64,000 nucleotides of DNA from Ailanthus altissimus (lineage: Eukaryota; Streptophyta; Magnoliopsida; Sapindales; Simaroubaceae), in NCBI GenBank assembly GCA_946807835.1, contig OX327702.1:12214001-12278000 (forward strand), in the 5' to 3' direction. Shown here in pieces: positions 47,650-60,541 of the stretch. A program made the translations under genes and the position numbers. Each line of letters starts with the position of its first letter. Within the stretch, counting starts at the first letter, position 1. The notes under the pieces were generated by a model. The model saw nothing but the letters and a program-made list of their open reading frames with translations. It had not been told where the DNA came from and made no database searches.

Positions 47650-47929
47650 GAGGTCTCAAAATTAAGCTCATCAATAACTCCTCAAATCAAACTCTTCGAC
47701 TGATTAGTATCTATATCGAGAAGTCCCAAAATCAAGCTCATCTATAATCTCCTAGGATTGAACTCTTTGACTGAGTAGTGTCCATCTCGAGAAGTCTCAA
47801 TAACAAATCCTGCTCATCCATAATCTCATCGAATAGAACTCTTTAATTTAGGAGTGTCAATCTCGAGAAGTCCCAATAATAAATCTTACTCATCTATAAT
47901 CTCCTTGGATTGAACTTTTCGATTGAGGA
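47650..47929 (+). repeat. Four tandem copies of a 70-76 bp unit
   Basis: Copies 47650-47719, 47720-47790, 47791-47866 and 47867-47929. Each begins GAAGTCCCAA or a close variant, contains CTCATCTATAATCTC and GAACTCTTTGA, and ends ATCTCGA. It lies in or beside the X leader and is found nowhere else in the window. Confidence 0.85.
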
Positions 47930-48610
47930 CGTTACCCCAGTGCTCATCGAGTACACTTTATATTGTGAGACTCTCTAGATCCACGTCCAATTTGTCATAT
48001 AAAACTCCTTCATATGTCCACAATTGATGCCCCATATACATATTATGGATATTACAAAGTACCGTGTTGAACCATATAAGCTAAAGTTAACCATATACAT
48101 ATAATCCTTTCGTCACCTATATCCTTGGAAGAGTAGAGATATAGATCATCACAGTTAAATCTCTATTTGCTCGACCGTGGACTTATATCCATAATCTTGT
48201 TTCTTATTTTTATAAACAATATTCATAAACACTTTTACAATATTGTTTATTTCACTAAAACTATTTTACGAGTTTACTGCTTATAGCCATAAGACTTTAT
48301 AAAATACAATCTTGAAGCATCAAGATATACAACGCACCCATATGAGCTGACAGATTCCATATCTACATACACCGAACTTTATGAGCATTAGACCATACCC
48401 ATCGACGCCAAAAAATCAGACTATGAAAAATCTCTAACATGCGTAGAACTAAAGTCTGGTGGATCACTCATAAGCCACAATGGCACTTAGGTCAAAGGAC
48501 CACAAATACTACTAAACTCGAGAAGACCTTCCATTGATAGCTTTATAGGATGTCTATTAGAGGTCGTCGTGAGTCTGTTCAGTACCCAGTCCTTACTGAA
48601 TACTTGTATC
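47930..48610 (-). mobile_element. Copia LTR fragment (C1-like)
   Basis: Matches the shared LTR domain (CAGTGCTCATCGAGTACAC, GAGACTCTCTAGATCCACG, CATAAGACTTTATAA, CAGTCCTTACTGAATAC). Cut at 48610 in TGTATC, where an Athila-like LTR inserted. Confidence 0.8.
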
Positions 48611-49216
48611 TGATAAGGGTTAATTAGGTCTAATATTTGTATCTTTCAAACTTAATATTTGTTTGTTTAAATTAAGATTATTTGAATTTTTATGTGTTTT
48701 ATTGTTATTTTATAGGTTTAGAGTCAATAGAGCAAATAGGGATGAAAATAAAGCAAAAACATCAAAATTTTTACTGTACCATGCTATAGTATCAAGAGTT
48801 GTGGATCTCAAGACAGTGTGTGCAGCGCCTAAAATCTAGCGTTGGCGTTGCGTGTACAGTACTCGTGAACAGTGCTTATGAACAATATCATAAATAGTAA
48901 TCTTAATCTGACTTATATTTGATGTTTTACCCTAGATTAAAGAATCAAAAGAAAGAGATGAGATGAGGAGAGAGAAGAAGAGAGAGAAACTCTAATTTTT
49001 GAAGGATCAAGAAAACTAGAAGATTAAATACTGCAGAAAAATTAGTTTTATCTCTTCAACTCTTTATCTTTCTAATTTTCTACAATTTTTATGATGTTAT
49101 TCTTAATAAGCTCCAGAACTCTTTATTTTACCATGACTTATATTTTTTCTTTTAGAGTTAGACTTTTAAACTTAATATGTAGTTTGATTTTATTAACTCT
49201 TAGTTTATGAACTTAA

Positions 49217-51388
49217 TGTTGAAGGCGGATCTAGTATACGTGGGTGTATGCATGTGCTATTGTGTCAATTGCCTAACGCAGCGAAAATATATAAATTTTG
49301 CAATAAACACAATAAATAAATATATTAATCACATTAATATATTTTTAAACTAGAGAACTCACTATAACGTGTAACGTTATACACGTATTTTTCTTGGAGT
49401 CCGTATGGAAACCAACTCATGTGCAGTTCTAGTCACTAACACGGTAGGCTTGGTGAACTAGAACAGCAGCCCCATATTTAGCCCGGGATTAACTCTTAAT
49501 CCCCAAAACGGCCGAGAATATGTTTATATCATTTTCTCCAAAAGGATAAAAAAAATGGAGAGTTTGAAGCAATTCACAATTGCTCCATTTGAAAGTATAA
49601 GAAAAATGAAACAATTTTATTTTCTCTCCCCACCTTTTATTTTCTTCTCATTTCTTTCTTCTTTTCTCTTTCTCTCTCGGCCAACTTTTGGCCTCAACAC
49701 CATTCTAATCTCTCTTTCTATTTTCTTTATATATACATATATAATATAATATATAAATAATAATATAATATAATATTATATGTTAATAGATGCCAACTAT
49801 ATGACACCATTAAATAAAATATTAATATATATAAAATATCATATAATAACAAAATATATAATATAATATAATATAATAATATATTATATAATAAAATAAT
49901 ATAATATAAAAATATATTATATTATATAATAAGAGAGATATTTTAATTATTTAAAAATTAAATAATCAAAGTGAGAAATGACCATTTTGCCCTTCACTAA
50001 TAGTTACTAAGTTTACCCTCTAGTGGGTTCCACCAAATTTCACACTTGGGTAAACTCAACCAAAGGTCCACAATACGCTACGTGTCATTATACAATTAGT
50101 AAATAATAATAATTAACTAATTGTTATATTTAACACTTAAATACTGACACGCACGCATTCCCGTAGAAGTGCTGAATATTACTGGATTAAATAATATAAT
50201 TTGACACGTTGCCCTAGTGTCAAACGAGTACACTCTATATCACGGGACTCCCTAGGTCCTACGCTCGATTCGTTAAATAGAACTATTCTATGAGTCCGTG
50301 AGCAATGCCTCATGCACACGTCACGAATATTACAAATCAGCGCGTTGAATCATACAAGCTGAGGTTACAACGCATACGTATAGTCCTTACGTCATGATAT
50401 CCTTGATGTGCCGGGGATATAGATTATCACCGTCAAATCCCCTAGTGCTCATCCATATCTTATCTTTAGACTTGTATCTCATTGAACAATATGTGCAAAC
50501 TCCTTTGCCATATTATTCTACCGTAGCAGAACTCTTTCCGGGGATAATTGCTTATGGCCATAAGACTTTCTAAGATAGTCTCGAAGCATCTGGATATCAA
50601 ACTCTATATAGGAGCTGACGGATCTCATATTTGTACGCACCGGACTCCATAAACATTGGATCATACCCAGGGACACCCAGCGGTCACACTATGAAAGGTC
50701 TGTGACATGCATGTAACCAAAGTATGATGGATCACTTACAAGCCCACCGTGGCACTCAGGTCAAAGGATCACGTATACTACTCAACTCAAGAGGACCCAT
50801 TGTTGACGGCTTACATTGGGTGTCTATTAGAGGCCCTCGTGAGTCTGTCCTATATCCAGTCCTAACTGGATACCTATATGTCAATACGAGCTTCATGCTC
50901 ACGGTTGGCTAGGAACGACCATCTATATCCTATAAGTATGACATATACTGATCTATATATAAAGGTATCTACTGATAGACCCGCATCGACAGAAATAGAT
51001 CAGGGACAATTATTTCATAACATACTTGCGCAACATGCATTTCCTGGCACCTGATTGCAACTCTTGCAACTATGCAGTTACTAGTATATTCACAGGTCTA
51101 TGTCCCATTACAGACAAGGCTCCAACTCTTGGATCTACTGAGTATTATAACCAGCTAACACTTAACTGTGCTAATATTTAGCAATTATATGTCTCAGCGT
51201 GGCTAACTATGAGCCCCTATCTAAACACCTTTAGATCTGATCCGAACTCCTTTATATCTACAATGTCTGTAACGTTACATGCATAATACCATATAAATGG
51301 GTATTATCGATTTAATGGGAATATACACCTGTATAAATACATAAGTATATGTACATTCAGGGATGGCACGTAAGCACTGACCCTAACA
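49217..51388 (-). mobile_element. C3 3' LTR
   Basis: TGTTGAAGGCGG to TGACCCTAACA, 2172 bp. The AT tract is at 49735-49935. The hairpin block at 49531-49625 is partly eroded. AGCAAGTGGGAGAT lies next to it on the minus strand (51389-51402), the polypurine tract. Confidence 0.92.
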
Positions 51389-51402
51389 ATCTCCCACTTG
51401 CT

Positions 51403-53640
51403 CTAGTGCCATTCCTGATGGCATCTCATGCACATGAACTCTACGCATTTCATAAACACTTTTAGAGTTATGGCCTTAGAAAGTGTGTCCGCTAAATTAT
51501 TTATAGAATACTTCTACAAATAATCACACCTTTTTCAGCCAAGATCCCTCTAGTTATGTGAGACTCCTCTCAACATAATTAGAGTACTAGTGTCCTCTTG
51601 GCACGTTGGCTTGTACCATGGCCTAGTTTGTCACAAATTTATGGGATAGGATTCATCTATCTTGGAACTTTTCCAAGTCCAGCGACAAACTTACAAATCC
51701 TCACTTCCATTTCTACTCTACCTATCTGAATTAGCAGTGAATCCCAGTTTAGTGTTATTCTAACTCTATTGTACTATCGAGAATAAGCACATATCCAAAT
51801 GTAGACTCTCTATCATCTAAGTCAAACTAAAAGTCTGACTCTGTGCGTCTTCTCTTTGTAAGTCGCTTTCTCCATATTTGAGAAACTTATCCCTTGTACC
51901 TCCAAGGTAACTCAGGATATGTTTTACTACCATTAAATAGTGGTCACCTGAATTAGACTGGACTCAGCTTGTAACTCTTATAGCCAAACAGATCTTAAGC
52001 CTCAAACACATCATAGCATACATCAAGCTCTGAAGAGATGATGTATCTGGTGTGTTAGACACTCTAAACCTCTCATCATTCATCTGAAGAGACACTCTCC
52101 TCGAAAGATGAACACCAAGTCTATTAGATACGTTAACTATCTGATAGTTAATGAATCGTACCTTTTAAATTCTATTGATGTGAAATAATTTGGGAGAGTC
52201 CTATCAGCTTCCTAGCTCTATCTCTATAAAGTTTTATACCTAGTATAAAGGAAGCCTGTCCCAAATCCTTCATGAAGAAATTCTTACGAGTTACTTCTGA
52301 CCAATTATAACATACTGACATCATTCTCAATGACTAGTATGTCTTTAACAAAGAGCATTAAGAAGACTATCATACTCTTACTGACCTTTCATGCACACTA
52401 GCTTAGAAGTCTGATTGGACGTGAAACCTTCTGGCTATGCTATGAATATCTCTTACTCGAGGTATTCATTTCGAAACACTTTTCTTACATCTATCTGCCA
52501 AACTTTAAAGTTTTAATATACTGTAAGAGCCAATAAAATTTTAATTAACTTTAACATCAATATTGGTTCAAAGGTTTCCCCTTAATGATGCCAGATCACT
52601 GAAGATTACCTTTCTAAAACCAATAGAGGGCCTAGAGGGTCTCTACCTTCTATTTGGCTCCCACAACCCTTTTGTAAACCCTTTATAACCAATGAGAACA
52701 ATTGTTATGAGTAGCTTAACCAAGTCCCAGACTTGATTCTGATGCATATAGTCAATTTTTTTTTCATGGCTTCTTGCTGCGTCCCGAATCGATGTCCAAC
52801 ATCAACTCCTTATAGGTCAAGGATGATTTTCTTCTATCAAGAAAACTCTAAGTTCACCTTCAGGTATCTTTCATACCCAAAAGGTGACCTAGACATCCTT
52901 TCCGACCCGGTTAGAGAGTGTGCTAAAAGGTCACTGTTTAATTAAGCTTGAGTTCTTATCCTTGGTTCATTAATTTCTAGATTGACTTCACCAAGCTCAA
53001 TCTTTCTATGATTCCTACGATTCATGAGAAACTCTTTCTCTAGAATAGTAGTATACCGAGAAATAAACAGACTTCGCATATCTGAATCATAGAATTAGTA
53101 TCCTATAGAATTCACAAGATACTTAATGAACCTATTATTGTGCCTCTTGGGTGTTATTTATCATATTAAGTAACTCTTACAAAATAAGATACCCTGTTGT
53201 GTAACTCTTACATAAGCCGGACAATCCTAAGTTTTAACTTACTTAAGATACGACTTCCTTCCTTTCTATATCTCATACAAAATGAAGGAACAACTTCTGA
53301 TGGAACTCTACTTAATAAGCAGTCATCTTTGGGGCATAGACTCACAGATATAGATTAGTAACACTCATTATCAATGAGACTATATCTAATAAGGTCTAAT
53401 TTCTCATCGCCAAAACATAATTATGTTGTGGAGTACCCAGAGGAGTATAATGAGTGAGAATCTCATTCTTCCTTAATCAAACAGGAAATTTGCTGTTAAT
53501 GTACTCACTACCTCGATCTAATCGAAGGGATGCGACATACATTCTGGTATATTTGGTCATCTCCGTGAATACACTATTCATAAACTGGTTAAGTCTTTAT
53601 GGTCAAATTAGGAATCCAACAATCTTTAACCAAACGGATA
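51403..53640 (-). pseudogene. C3 RNase H, RT and integrase remnants
   Basis: Homologous throughout to C1 16340-18955 but with many indels. Recognisable are the RNase H region (about 51410-52100, with the CATCATAGCATACATCAAGCT block), the RT (about 52160-52750, with the TAGCTCTATCTCTATAAAG block), and the integrase (about 53200-53640, with CACTACCTCGATC over the RSDRGG region). The YMDD site near 52340 is not intact. No frame longer than about 70 codons remains. Confidence 0.75.
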
Positions 53641-54000
53641 AGCATCTTATGCCTATATAACCTAAACTTATATACCATAGCTCTGTATCATTTAAGGATT
53701 CCAATCTTTAGACATTTCTACTTGTATATAATGTCTATTTATTAACTGACATTTAGTTAATAAAATATTATACTTATTATGCAATACAATTGTTGTATTA
53801 CATACAAGAAGTAAGTTGAGCTGCCCAACAACTTGGACTTGCAAGAAATCACCATTTCTTACTCTTAACTTTACTTCTATAAGCTGTTGCATGGTGGTCT
53901 CTCTCAATCCCCGTAACATCTTGCAAATATGAGAGGGAGATGTAGCTTATACCCAGCTTGAATTGGTATCTTATGCCCTAACAATGTCTATTTGTGTTAA
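53641..54000 (-). pseudogene. C3 protease/pre-integrase remnant
   Basis: Frame 53919-53692 reads LRVRNGDFLQVQVVGQLNLLL, aligned with C1 VRNGDFLQVEAI. The pre-integrase part is shortened. The protease active site is not recognisable. Confidence 0.75.
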
Positions 54001-54428
54001 ACACAAACCTGTGAGAGTCTTCTTGACACTAATAAGGTTTCTAGGGTAGAGGAATTTCCAATACCCAACCTTATTACAGTGGAAACACTTTCCATCTACA
54101 CGCCCTACTGTTGATATTTGGATAAATATTGTCTCTGAGGATTGACACTAGGTATCTGCCTCATCATCTTGTCCCTTACTCATCTGGTCTCACCAGATAT
54201 ATTTGGAGTAAAAGGTGAAGTACCCTAAACAAAGAGGGTCACACTCTCTCTATTCACTCTTTTAGAGGTATTATCAGAATTGCCTTACAGCAAACTCTGA
54301 TCAACAATAAATCTAAAATTTTTTGAATTTAGAACACTTTTGAGATTCATCCATCGGTCAGAGTAATTCCTAGTACCCTAGAGTTGGACTGCATCAACTA
54401 TGCTCACCAATTGGTTCGTAGTGGCCAT
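54001..54428 (-). pseudogene. C3 gag, large internal deletion
   Basis: ATG at 54428-54426 (MATTNQLVSIVDAVQL). N-terminal blocks (NYSDRWMNLKSVLNS) run to about 54300. The bulk of gag is then missing and homology resumes at the knuckle CFHCNKVGYWKF (about 54095), where His is Tyr and the last Cys is lost. Confidence 0.75.
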
Positions 54429-55542
54429 TATACTTGATAGGCCAAACGTACGGGATATGTAAGCGGAATATTCATTAAATCGTTAATAAAACATTTTAAA
54501 TCATAGGTATACAAAGTATATATTTTTTGATTTAAAACGCCCTCCCACTGCTTTACATAATCCCGGTAATTTTGCAAACGGAAAGACGATAGTTTAAACT
54601 CTTTTAAATTATATAGCAGGAAGTAGATCCCATTGCAATTTACTCGGGCCTCATGCTATAGCAATATTGGCCTTTGTGAACCTAACAGGTAGACAACACT
54701 TGTCAATTGCATCTCATGCAACTCTTACCCTTTAATCTTAAATACACCTTATCCTCACACTGTAGCAATATTGGATAAGTGTATTCCAGATTAACTTGTC
54801 AATGATCAAATATATGCTACCGATACTACCCTCACGCTGTAGTAATATTGAGAAATACTGAGCAATACTTTTGCATATATTTGTCTCATCTCATGTTTAA
54901 CCGACATAGTCCAAACCCAACCAACCAAGTCCCTCACGCTGTAGCAATATTAAGACAAGGCTAATGTGACTCGTCTAACACCGTATTGACAAGACGGATC
55001 AAAATAAAATATTATCTCATAATATAATATTATTCAATCTGATTAAGAGTGATTTTGTTTCTATGGTCTCTATACTCCTAGGAAAGGTGATTCTCAACTT
55101 AATTAATTTCTCTATACAAGCACAACTAATCCCCACTAGTAGGGCTCTCAATGTGATTACCAGTACAGAAAACTTAATTCTTATTTATAATGGAGACTGA
55201 TAACTCTTTATCACGCATCTCATAAATTCTGATTTATATTGTAGACTGATAACTTTTATCACTACATCTCATAAATCTACACATGTAAAATTAATTTTGA
55301 AACACTGTTAAAAAACTGTAGCTATAAACAGTAACTTCCATACTATAGTTGTGAAAAGTAACATTAACAGTACTCACTGTTCATGTGCTACTTTTTAAGT
55401 GAACAGTACCCCACTGCGGCAGCGCCCAGTGCTTCACCTTTAGCATACCCGTTTCAACATTTGAAATGTACCATTTACACTAGGCCTTTTGCAACCATTC
55501 ACTCAAACAACACCCATATATGTCCTAAATGGCTCTGATACC
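54429..55542 (-). repeat. C3 leader with four 22-bp repeats and primer site
   Basis: Repeat starts 54649, 54753, 54830 and 54932 (spacing 104, 77, 102). GCGGCAGCGCCCAGTGC lies at about 55417. The primer site is GGCTCTGATACC at 55531-55542, reverse complement GGTATCAGAGCC, an exact initiator tRNA-Met match. Confidence 0.9.
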
Positions 55543-55546
55543 TTTT

Positions 55547-57685
55547 TGTTGGCGGCGGATCTAGTATACGTGGGTGTATGCATGTGCTATTATGTCTATT
55601 GCCTAACGCAGTAGAAATATATAAATTTTGCAATAAACAAAATAAATAAATATATTAATCACATTAATATATTTTTAGACTAGAGAACTAATCATAACGT
55701 TATACACGTATTTTTCTTGGAGTCCGCATAGAGACCAACTCGTGTACAGTTCTAGTCAGTAACACAGTGAGCTTGGTGAACTAGAACAACAACCCCATAT
55801 TCAACTTAGAATTAACTCTTAATCCCAAAAATGGCCCAGAGTGTGTATATATCCTTTTCTCCAAAAGGATAAGAAATAGAGAGTTTGAAACAATTCACAA
55901 TTGCTCCAATTGGAAGCGTAGAAAAAATGAAACAATTTCATTTTCCCTCCCCTTTTTTTTTTCTTCTTCTTTCTTTCTTCTTTCTCCTTTCTTCTTTTCT
56001 CTTTCTCTTTGGGCGAACTTTTGACCTCAACACCATTCTAATCTCTCTTTCTCTTTTCTTTATATATATATATAATATAATATATTATATAAATAATAAT
56101 ATAATATAATATTATATGTTAATGGATGCCAACTATATGGCACCATTAAATAAAATATTAATATATATAAAATATCATATAATAAAAATAATATAATATA
56201 ATATAAAAATATATTATATTATATAATAAGAGAGATATTTTAATTATTTAATAATTAAATAATTAAAGTGAGAAATGACCATTTTGTCCCTCACTAATAG
56301 TTACTAAGTTTACTCCCTAGTGGATCCCACCAAATCCCGCACTTGGGTAAACTTAACCGAGGGTCCACAATATGCTACGTGTCATTATACAATTGGTAAA
56401 TAATAATAATTAACTAATTGTTGTATTTAACACTTAAATACTGACACGCACGCATTCCCGTAGAAGTGCTAAATATTACTGGATTAAACAATATAATCTG
56501 ACACATTGCCCTAGTGTCAAACGAGTACACTGTATATCACGGGACTCCCTAGGTCCTACGCCCGATTCGTTAAATAGAACTATTCTATGAGTCCGGGAGC
56601 AATGCCCCACGCACACGTCACAGATATTACAAATCATCGCGTTGAACCATGCAAGCTGAGGTTACAATGCATACGTATAGTCCTTCCGTCATGATATCCT
56701 AGATGTGCCAGGGATATAGATTATCACCATCAAATCCCCTAGTGATCATCCATGTCTTATCTTCAGACTCGTATTTCACTGAACAATATTTGTAAAATAC
56801 TTTGCCATATTGTTCTACCCTGGCGGAACTCTTTCCGGGGATAATTGCTTGTGGCCATAAGACTTTCTTAGATAGTCTCGAAGCATCTAGATATTAAACT
56901 CCATATGGGAGCTGACGGATTTCATATTTATACGCACCGGACTCCATAAATATCGGACCATACCCAGTAACATCCAGCGGTCACACCATGAAAGGTCTAT
57001 GATATGCGTGTAACCAAAGTATGATGGATCACTTACAAGCCCACTGTGGCACTCAGGTCAAAGGACCACGTATACTACTCAACTCGAGAGGACCCTCTAT
57101 TGACGGCTTACATTGGGTGTCTATCGAAGGCCCTTGTGAATCTGTCCTATATCCAGTCCTAACTGGATACCTATGAATCAATACGAGCTCTAAGCTCACG
57201 ATCAGCTAGGAACGACCATCTATACCCTATAGGTATGACATATGCTGATCTATATATAAAGGTATCCACTGACAGACCCGTATCGGCAGAAATAGATCAG
57301 GGACAATTATTCGAGAACATACTTGCGCAACATGTATTTCTTGGCACTCGATTGCAACTCTTGTAACTATGCAGTTACTAGTATATTCCCAAGTCTATGT
57401 CCCATTACAAACAAGGCTCCAACTCTTGGATCTGCTAAGTATTATAACCAGCTAATACTTAATTGTGCTAATATTTAGCAATTATATATCTCAGCATGGC
57501 TAACTATGAGCCCTTATCTAAACATTTTTAGATCTGATCCGAACGCCTTCAAATCTAGAATGTCTGTAACGTTACATGCATAATACCATATAAATGGGTA
57601 TTAGTGATTTAATGGGAATGTACATTTGTATAAATACATAAGTATATATACATTTAGGGATGGATCGTAAGCACTGACCCTAACA
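55547..57685 (-). mobile_element. C3 5' LTR
   Basis: TGTTGGCGGCGG to TGACCCTAACA, 2139 bp. The AT tract (56062-56232), pyrimidine tract (55945-56020) and hairpins (55850-55947) are the reverse of those in the solo LTR at 25723. Confidence 0.92.
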
Positions 57686-58367
57686 CTTAATGCATATAAT
57701 GGATTCATTTTATCTTGTATTTATTGCTTTCATTATATATGGCCAATATATTAAACGAATGACGAACCATAATGAACTTGACAAAGGAATTTATATGTTT
57801 AGCCTCGGATAGTTTGATGCATGATCTTAGGGTAACAATTATGAGTTCCATGTTGGATAAACATATTGCTATATAGAATGTATAGAATGTATAGTATTAT
57901 TTAGACCTATTCTTAATGAATTATATTCTATTCGAATTACCATAGACATAGAGGTAAATTTTAGAATGCGTAATATAGTCACTCAACCATGGATAGAGGC
58001 TTGTGATGAGATTAGAGTCTAAGCCAACAAATTGGTATTAAGGGATTAACTAAGAGGTTAATAAATCCAAGGAAATATTAGGGGATAATTCAAAACCTTA
58101 GATTACTTTTAATTAGTGAATTCAACTTTTTACTTGCTTTTGATTTAAAATTAGGTTTAGTTTAATTTGATAGAATTAGGTTAATTAGATTGAATTCTTA
58201 TTTTAATTTTGCTTGATAAAAATTAAAGTATGAGTAATTTTAGTAATTAATTAAAAGAAATAAGATTAAATAATCCTTGTGGGAATGATAACTTGGACTT
58301 ACATCCTATATTATGTGATACGATAGCGTGCACTTGCGCTTAGCTATTATTGCATACATCAAGTTTT

Positions 58368-58385
58368 TGATGCCATTGTCAAAGG
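58368..58385 (+). other. Athila-like primer binding site, degenerate
   Basis: TGATGCCATTGTCAAAGG, six bases after the LTR end. It is a mutated form of TGGCGCC-type sites (compare 61750). Confidence 0.7.
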
Positions 58386-58539
58386 CTAATATTTTTATTC
58401 TTTAGATCCATACTAAATCGAAATTACTTGCTTTTAATTTAGATTATTTTATTTTCTTCATTTTACTTTGATTTTATTTTTATTTTGCTTTGACAATTCA
58501 TGCAAAGAGTCAAAGGTGCTGACTTGATGTCTTTTAATC

Positions 58540-60541
58540 CTAAGATCGAAAGAACATTGCATAAGCTTCGATGTGAATAGTGCTATTCTTTAAATATAGA
58601 GGAGAACAACGATCACATCAACATTCCTGTGTTTGAACCTATGATACCACACAGAGCATTGAAGGAGTATGTAGTTACTATTATAGATGGTGTTCAGTTT
58701 AGTATTCAACGACCAACTGTTAACGCCAACAATTTTGAGATTAAGTCGAGTACTATTTAAATGCTAAAAAAGTCTTTATAGTTCAACAGAGCTCCTAATG
58801 ATGATCCTAACATGCACATTATGACTTTCTTGGAGATTTGTGACACCTTTAAGTACAACAGAGTATCATAAGATGCCATTTAACTTAGATTGTTCCATTT
58901 CTCCTGGAGCAAAGAAAAGAGTTGGTTGATGTCATTGTCATCCAAATCCATATCGACGTGGGATGACCTAGCACAAAAATTTCTAGCCAAGTTCTTTCCA
59001 CCAACAAAGATAGTAAAGATGATGAATGATATTACCTCATTTAGTCAGATTGATGGCGAGATATCATATGAGGCATAGGAGTGCTTCAAGGATATATTAA
59101 GGAAGTGTCTTCATCTTGGAGCCCCTAAATGGAAATTAGTCCAAATATTCTGCAATGGACTAGAAGGCTATTTGAGGATTATTGTAGATATTACTGTTGG
59201 AGGAGTTTTAATGAATAAGTCTACAGATAAGGCTTATGATCTACTAGAGGGTTACACTTAAGAAAGTCATTAGGTACATGAGATATATGCATTCAATGCA
59301 TTAGCAGTGCAAATTAATATGTTATCGAAGAATTTTGATGCATTGAATGCTGTTAAAACCCAGCAAGTGACTTGTGACTTTTGTGGTGATAACCACATGA
59401 ATAGGCGGTGCATGGAATCAACAAATTATATGGGCAATTTTAACAGACAATAGCATAACTCACAATCTAATTTCTATAATTTGGGGCAGAGATCTCATCA
59501 AAATTTCTCTTGGCATAACAACCAATGGGAGTCATCTAGACCAATGAATCCCTATGATTCTAGCCACCACAAGAGAAGAAACGGTCATTAGAAGACATGC
59601 TTATGAACTACATGAAGTCAAATGACACTGTCCTGTAAAATCATTCAACAACCTTGAAGAATTTAGAGGTTCAAATAGGATAACTAGCTGTTGCGATTAA
59701 CAAGCAACCTCAAGGAGCTCTACCAAGTGACATTGAAGCCAACCCACAAGGAAATATAGAGCCATGGCAAGTCGTCTCCTTAAGAATGGTAAGGTCTTAC
59801 ATGACAACTACTCTAAACTACCACAATCAAGCATGAAGAAGAAGAAGAAGGAGAAGGTAGTATAGAAAGATAAAAAATAGCCTTATAGACCACCTATTCC
59901 TTTTCCTCAAAGGCTACAAAGGCACAAACCTAGTGTAGAAATAAAAAATCAGCAGTATACTAGTCCAAAAAATAGTGCAAAAATGCAAAAAGCTGTAGAA
60001 ATATATGCAGATAAAAATGTAGAAACTAGTATTCACATGTAGAAAATTTTTTAAGGGTAGAAAAGTAAAAATTTAGCATGAAATACCAGTAGCAATATGC
60101 AAAATTAGCATTGCACTCTACCTCCACCATTCTCACAAAGGCTGTAAAAGAAGAAACTATATAAGCAATTTTCTAAATTTCTTGAAATTTTTAAGAAATT
60201 ACATACTAATCTTCCATTTGTAGATGCACTTGAATAAATGCATAGCTACTTCAAGTTCATGAAAAGGATCATTTCAAAGTAGCGAGACTGGAGAGCTATG
60301 AGGTCGTAGCATTAATAGAGGAGTGTAGCGCCATTCTACAGAAGAAGGTACCTCCTAAGCTCAAATATCCTGAAAGCTTTATCATATCGTGCTCAAATAG
60401 TAATCATGACCTTAGAAAAGCACTTTGTGATCTAGAAGCGAGTATCAATCTCATACCCATTTTCATTTATAACATGTTAGGTTTGAGAGAAGTAAGACCT
60501 ATCAATGTCACACTCTTACTTGTTGGTCAATCTCTCAACTT
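58540..60541 (+). pseudogene. Athila-like gag and protease start
   Basis: Gag blocks: IDGVQFSIQRPTVNANNFEI, IMTFLEICDTFKYN, SWLMSLSSKSISTWDDLAQ (58890-59078), LVQIFCNGLEGYLRI. The knuckle is CDFCGDNHMNRRC (about 59378), an intact CX2CX3HX4C. A linker with RPPIPFPQRLQRHK (59890) leads to the protease, whose site reads DLEASINLIP (Asp codon 60429-60431; Gly to Glu). It is cut at 60541 by the next LTR. Many stops. Confidence 0.85.

Larger units (their letters stand above)
49217..57685 (-). mobile_element. Complete copia C3 element, duplication CTTAA
   Basis: 8469 bp with both LTRs and CTTAA at 49212-49216 and 57686-57690. Minus order: 5' LTR 57685-55547, primer site, leader, gag, protease, integrase, RT, RNase H, polypurine tract, 3' LTR. 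It is the only structurally complete element here, but its polyprotein is heavily broken. The LTRs look about nine-tenths identical by eye. Confidence 0.93.
48611..58361 (+). mobile_element. Athila-like 5' LTR split by a complete copia element
   Basis: LTR halves 48611-49216 (TGATAAGGGTTAATT) and 57691-58361 (ending CATACATCA), 1277 bp without the insert. A primer site follows at 58368. The GCAGCGCC and GGCGTTGCG words occur near 48820. It inserted into a copia LTR (left pentamer GTATC). Confidence 0.85.

Noticed and set aside
47650..47929. CRISPR-like array because of regular repeats
   Set aside because: The units are contiguous 70-76 bp tandem copies without unique spacers, in a plant genome.
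49555..49749. Hydrophobic 64-residue frame resembling a membrane peptide (also 55885-56109)
   Set aside because: Both arise from the pyrimidine-rich tract of C3 LTRs; Phe/Leu/Ser repeats are a composition effect.
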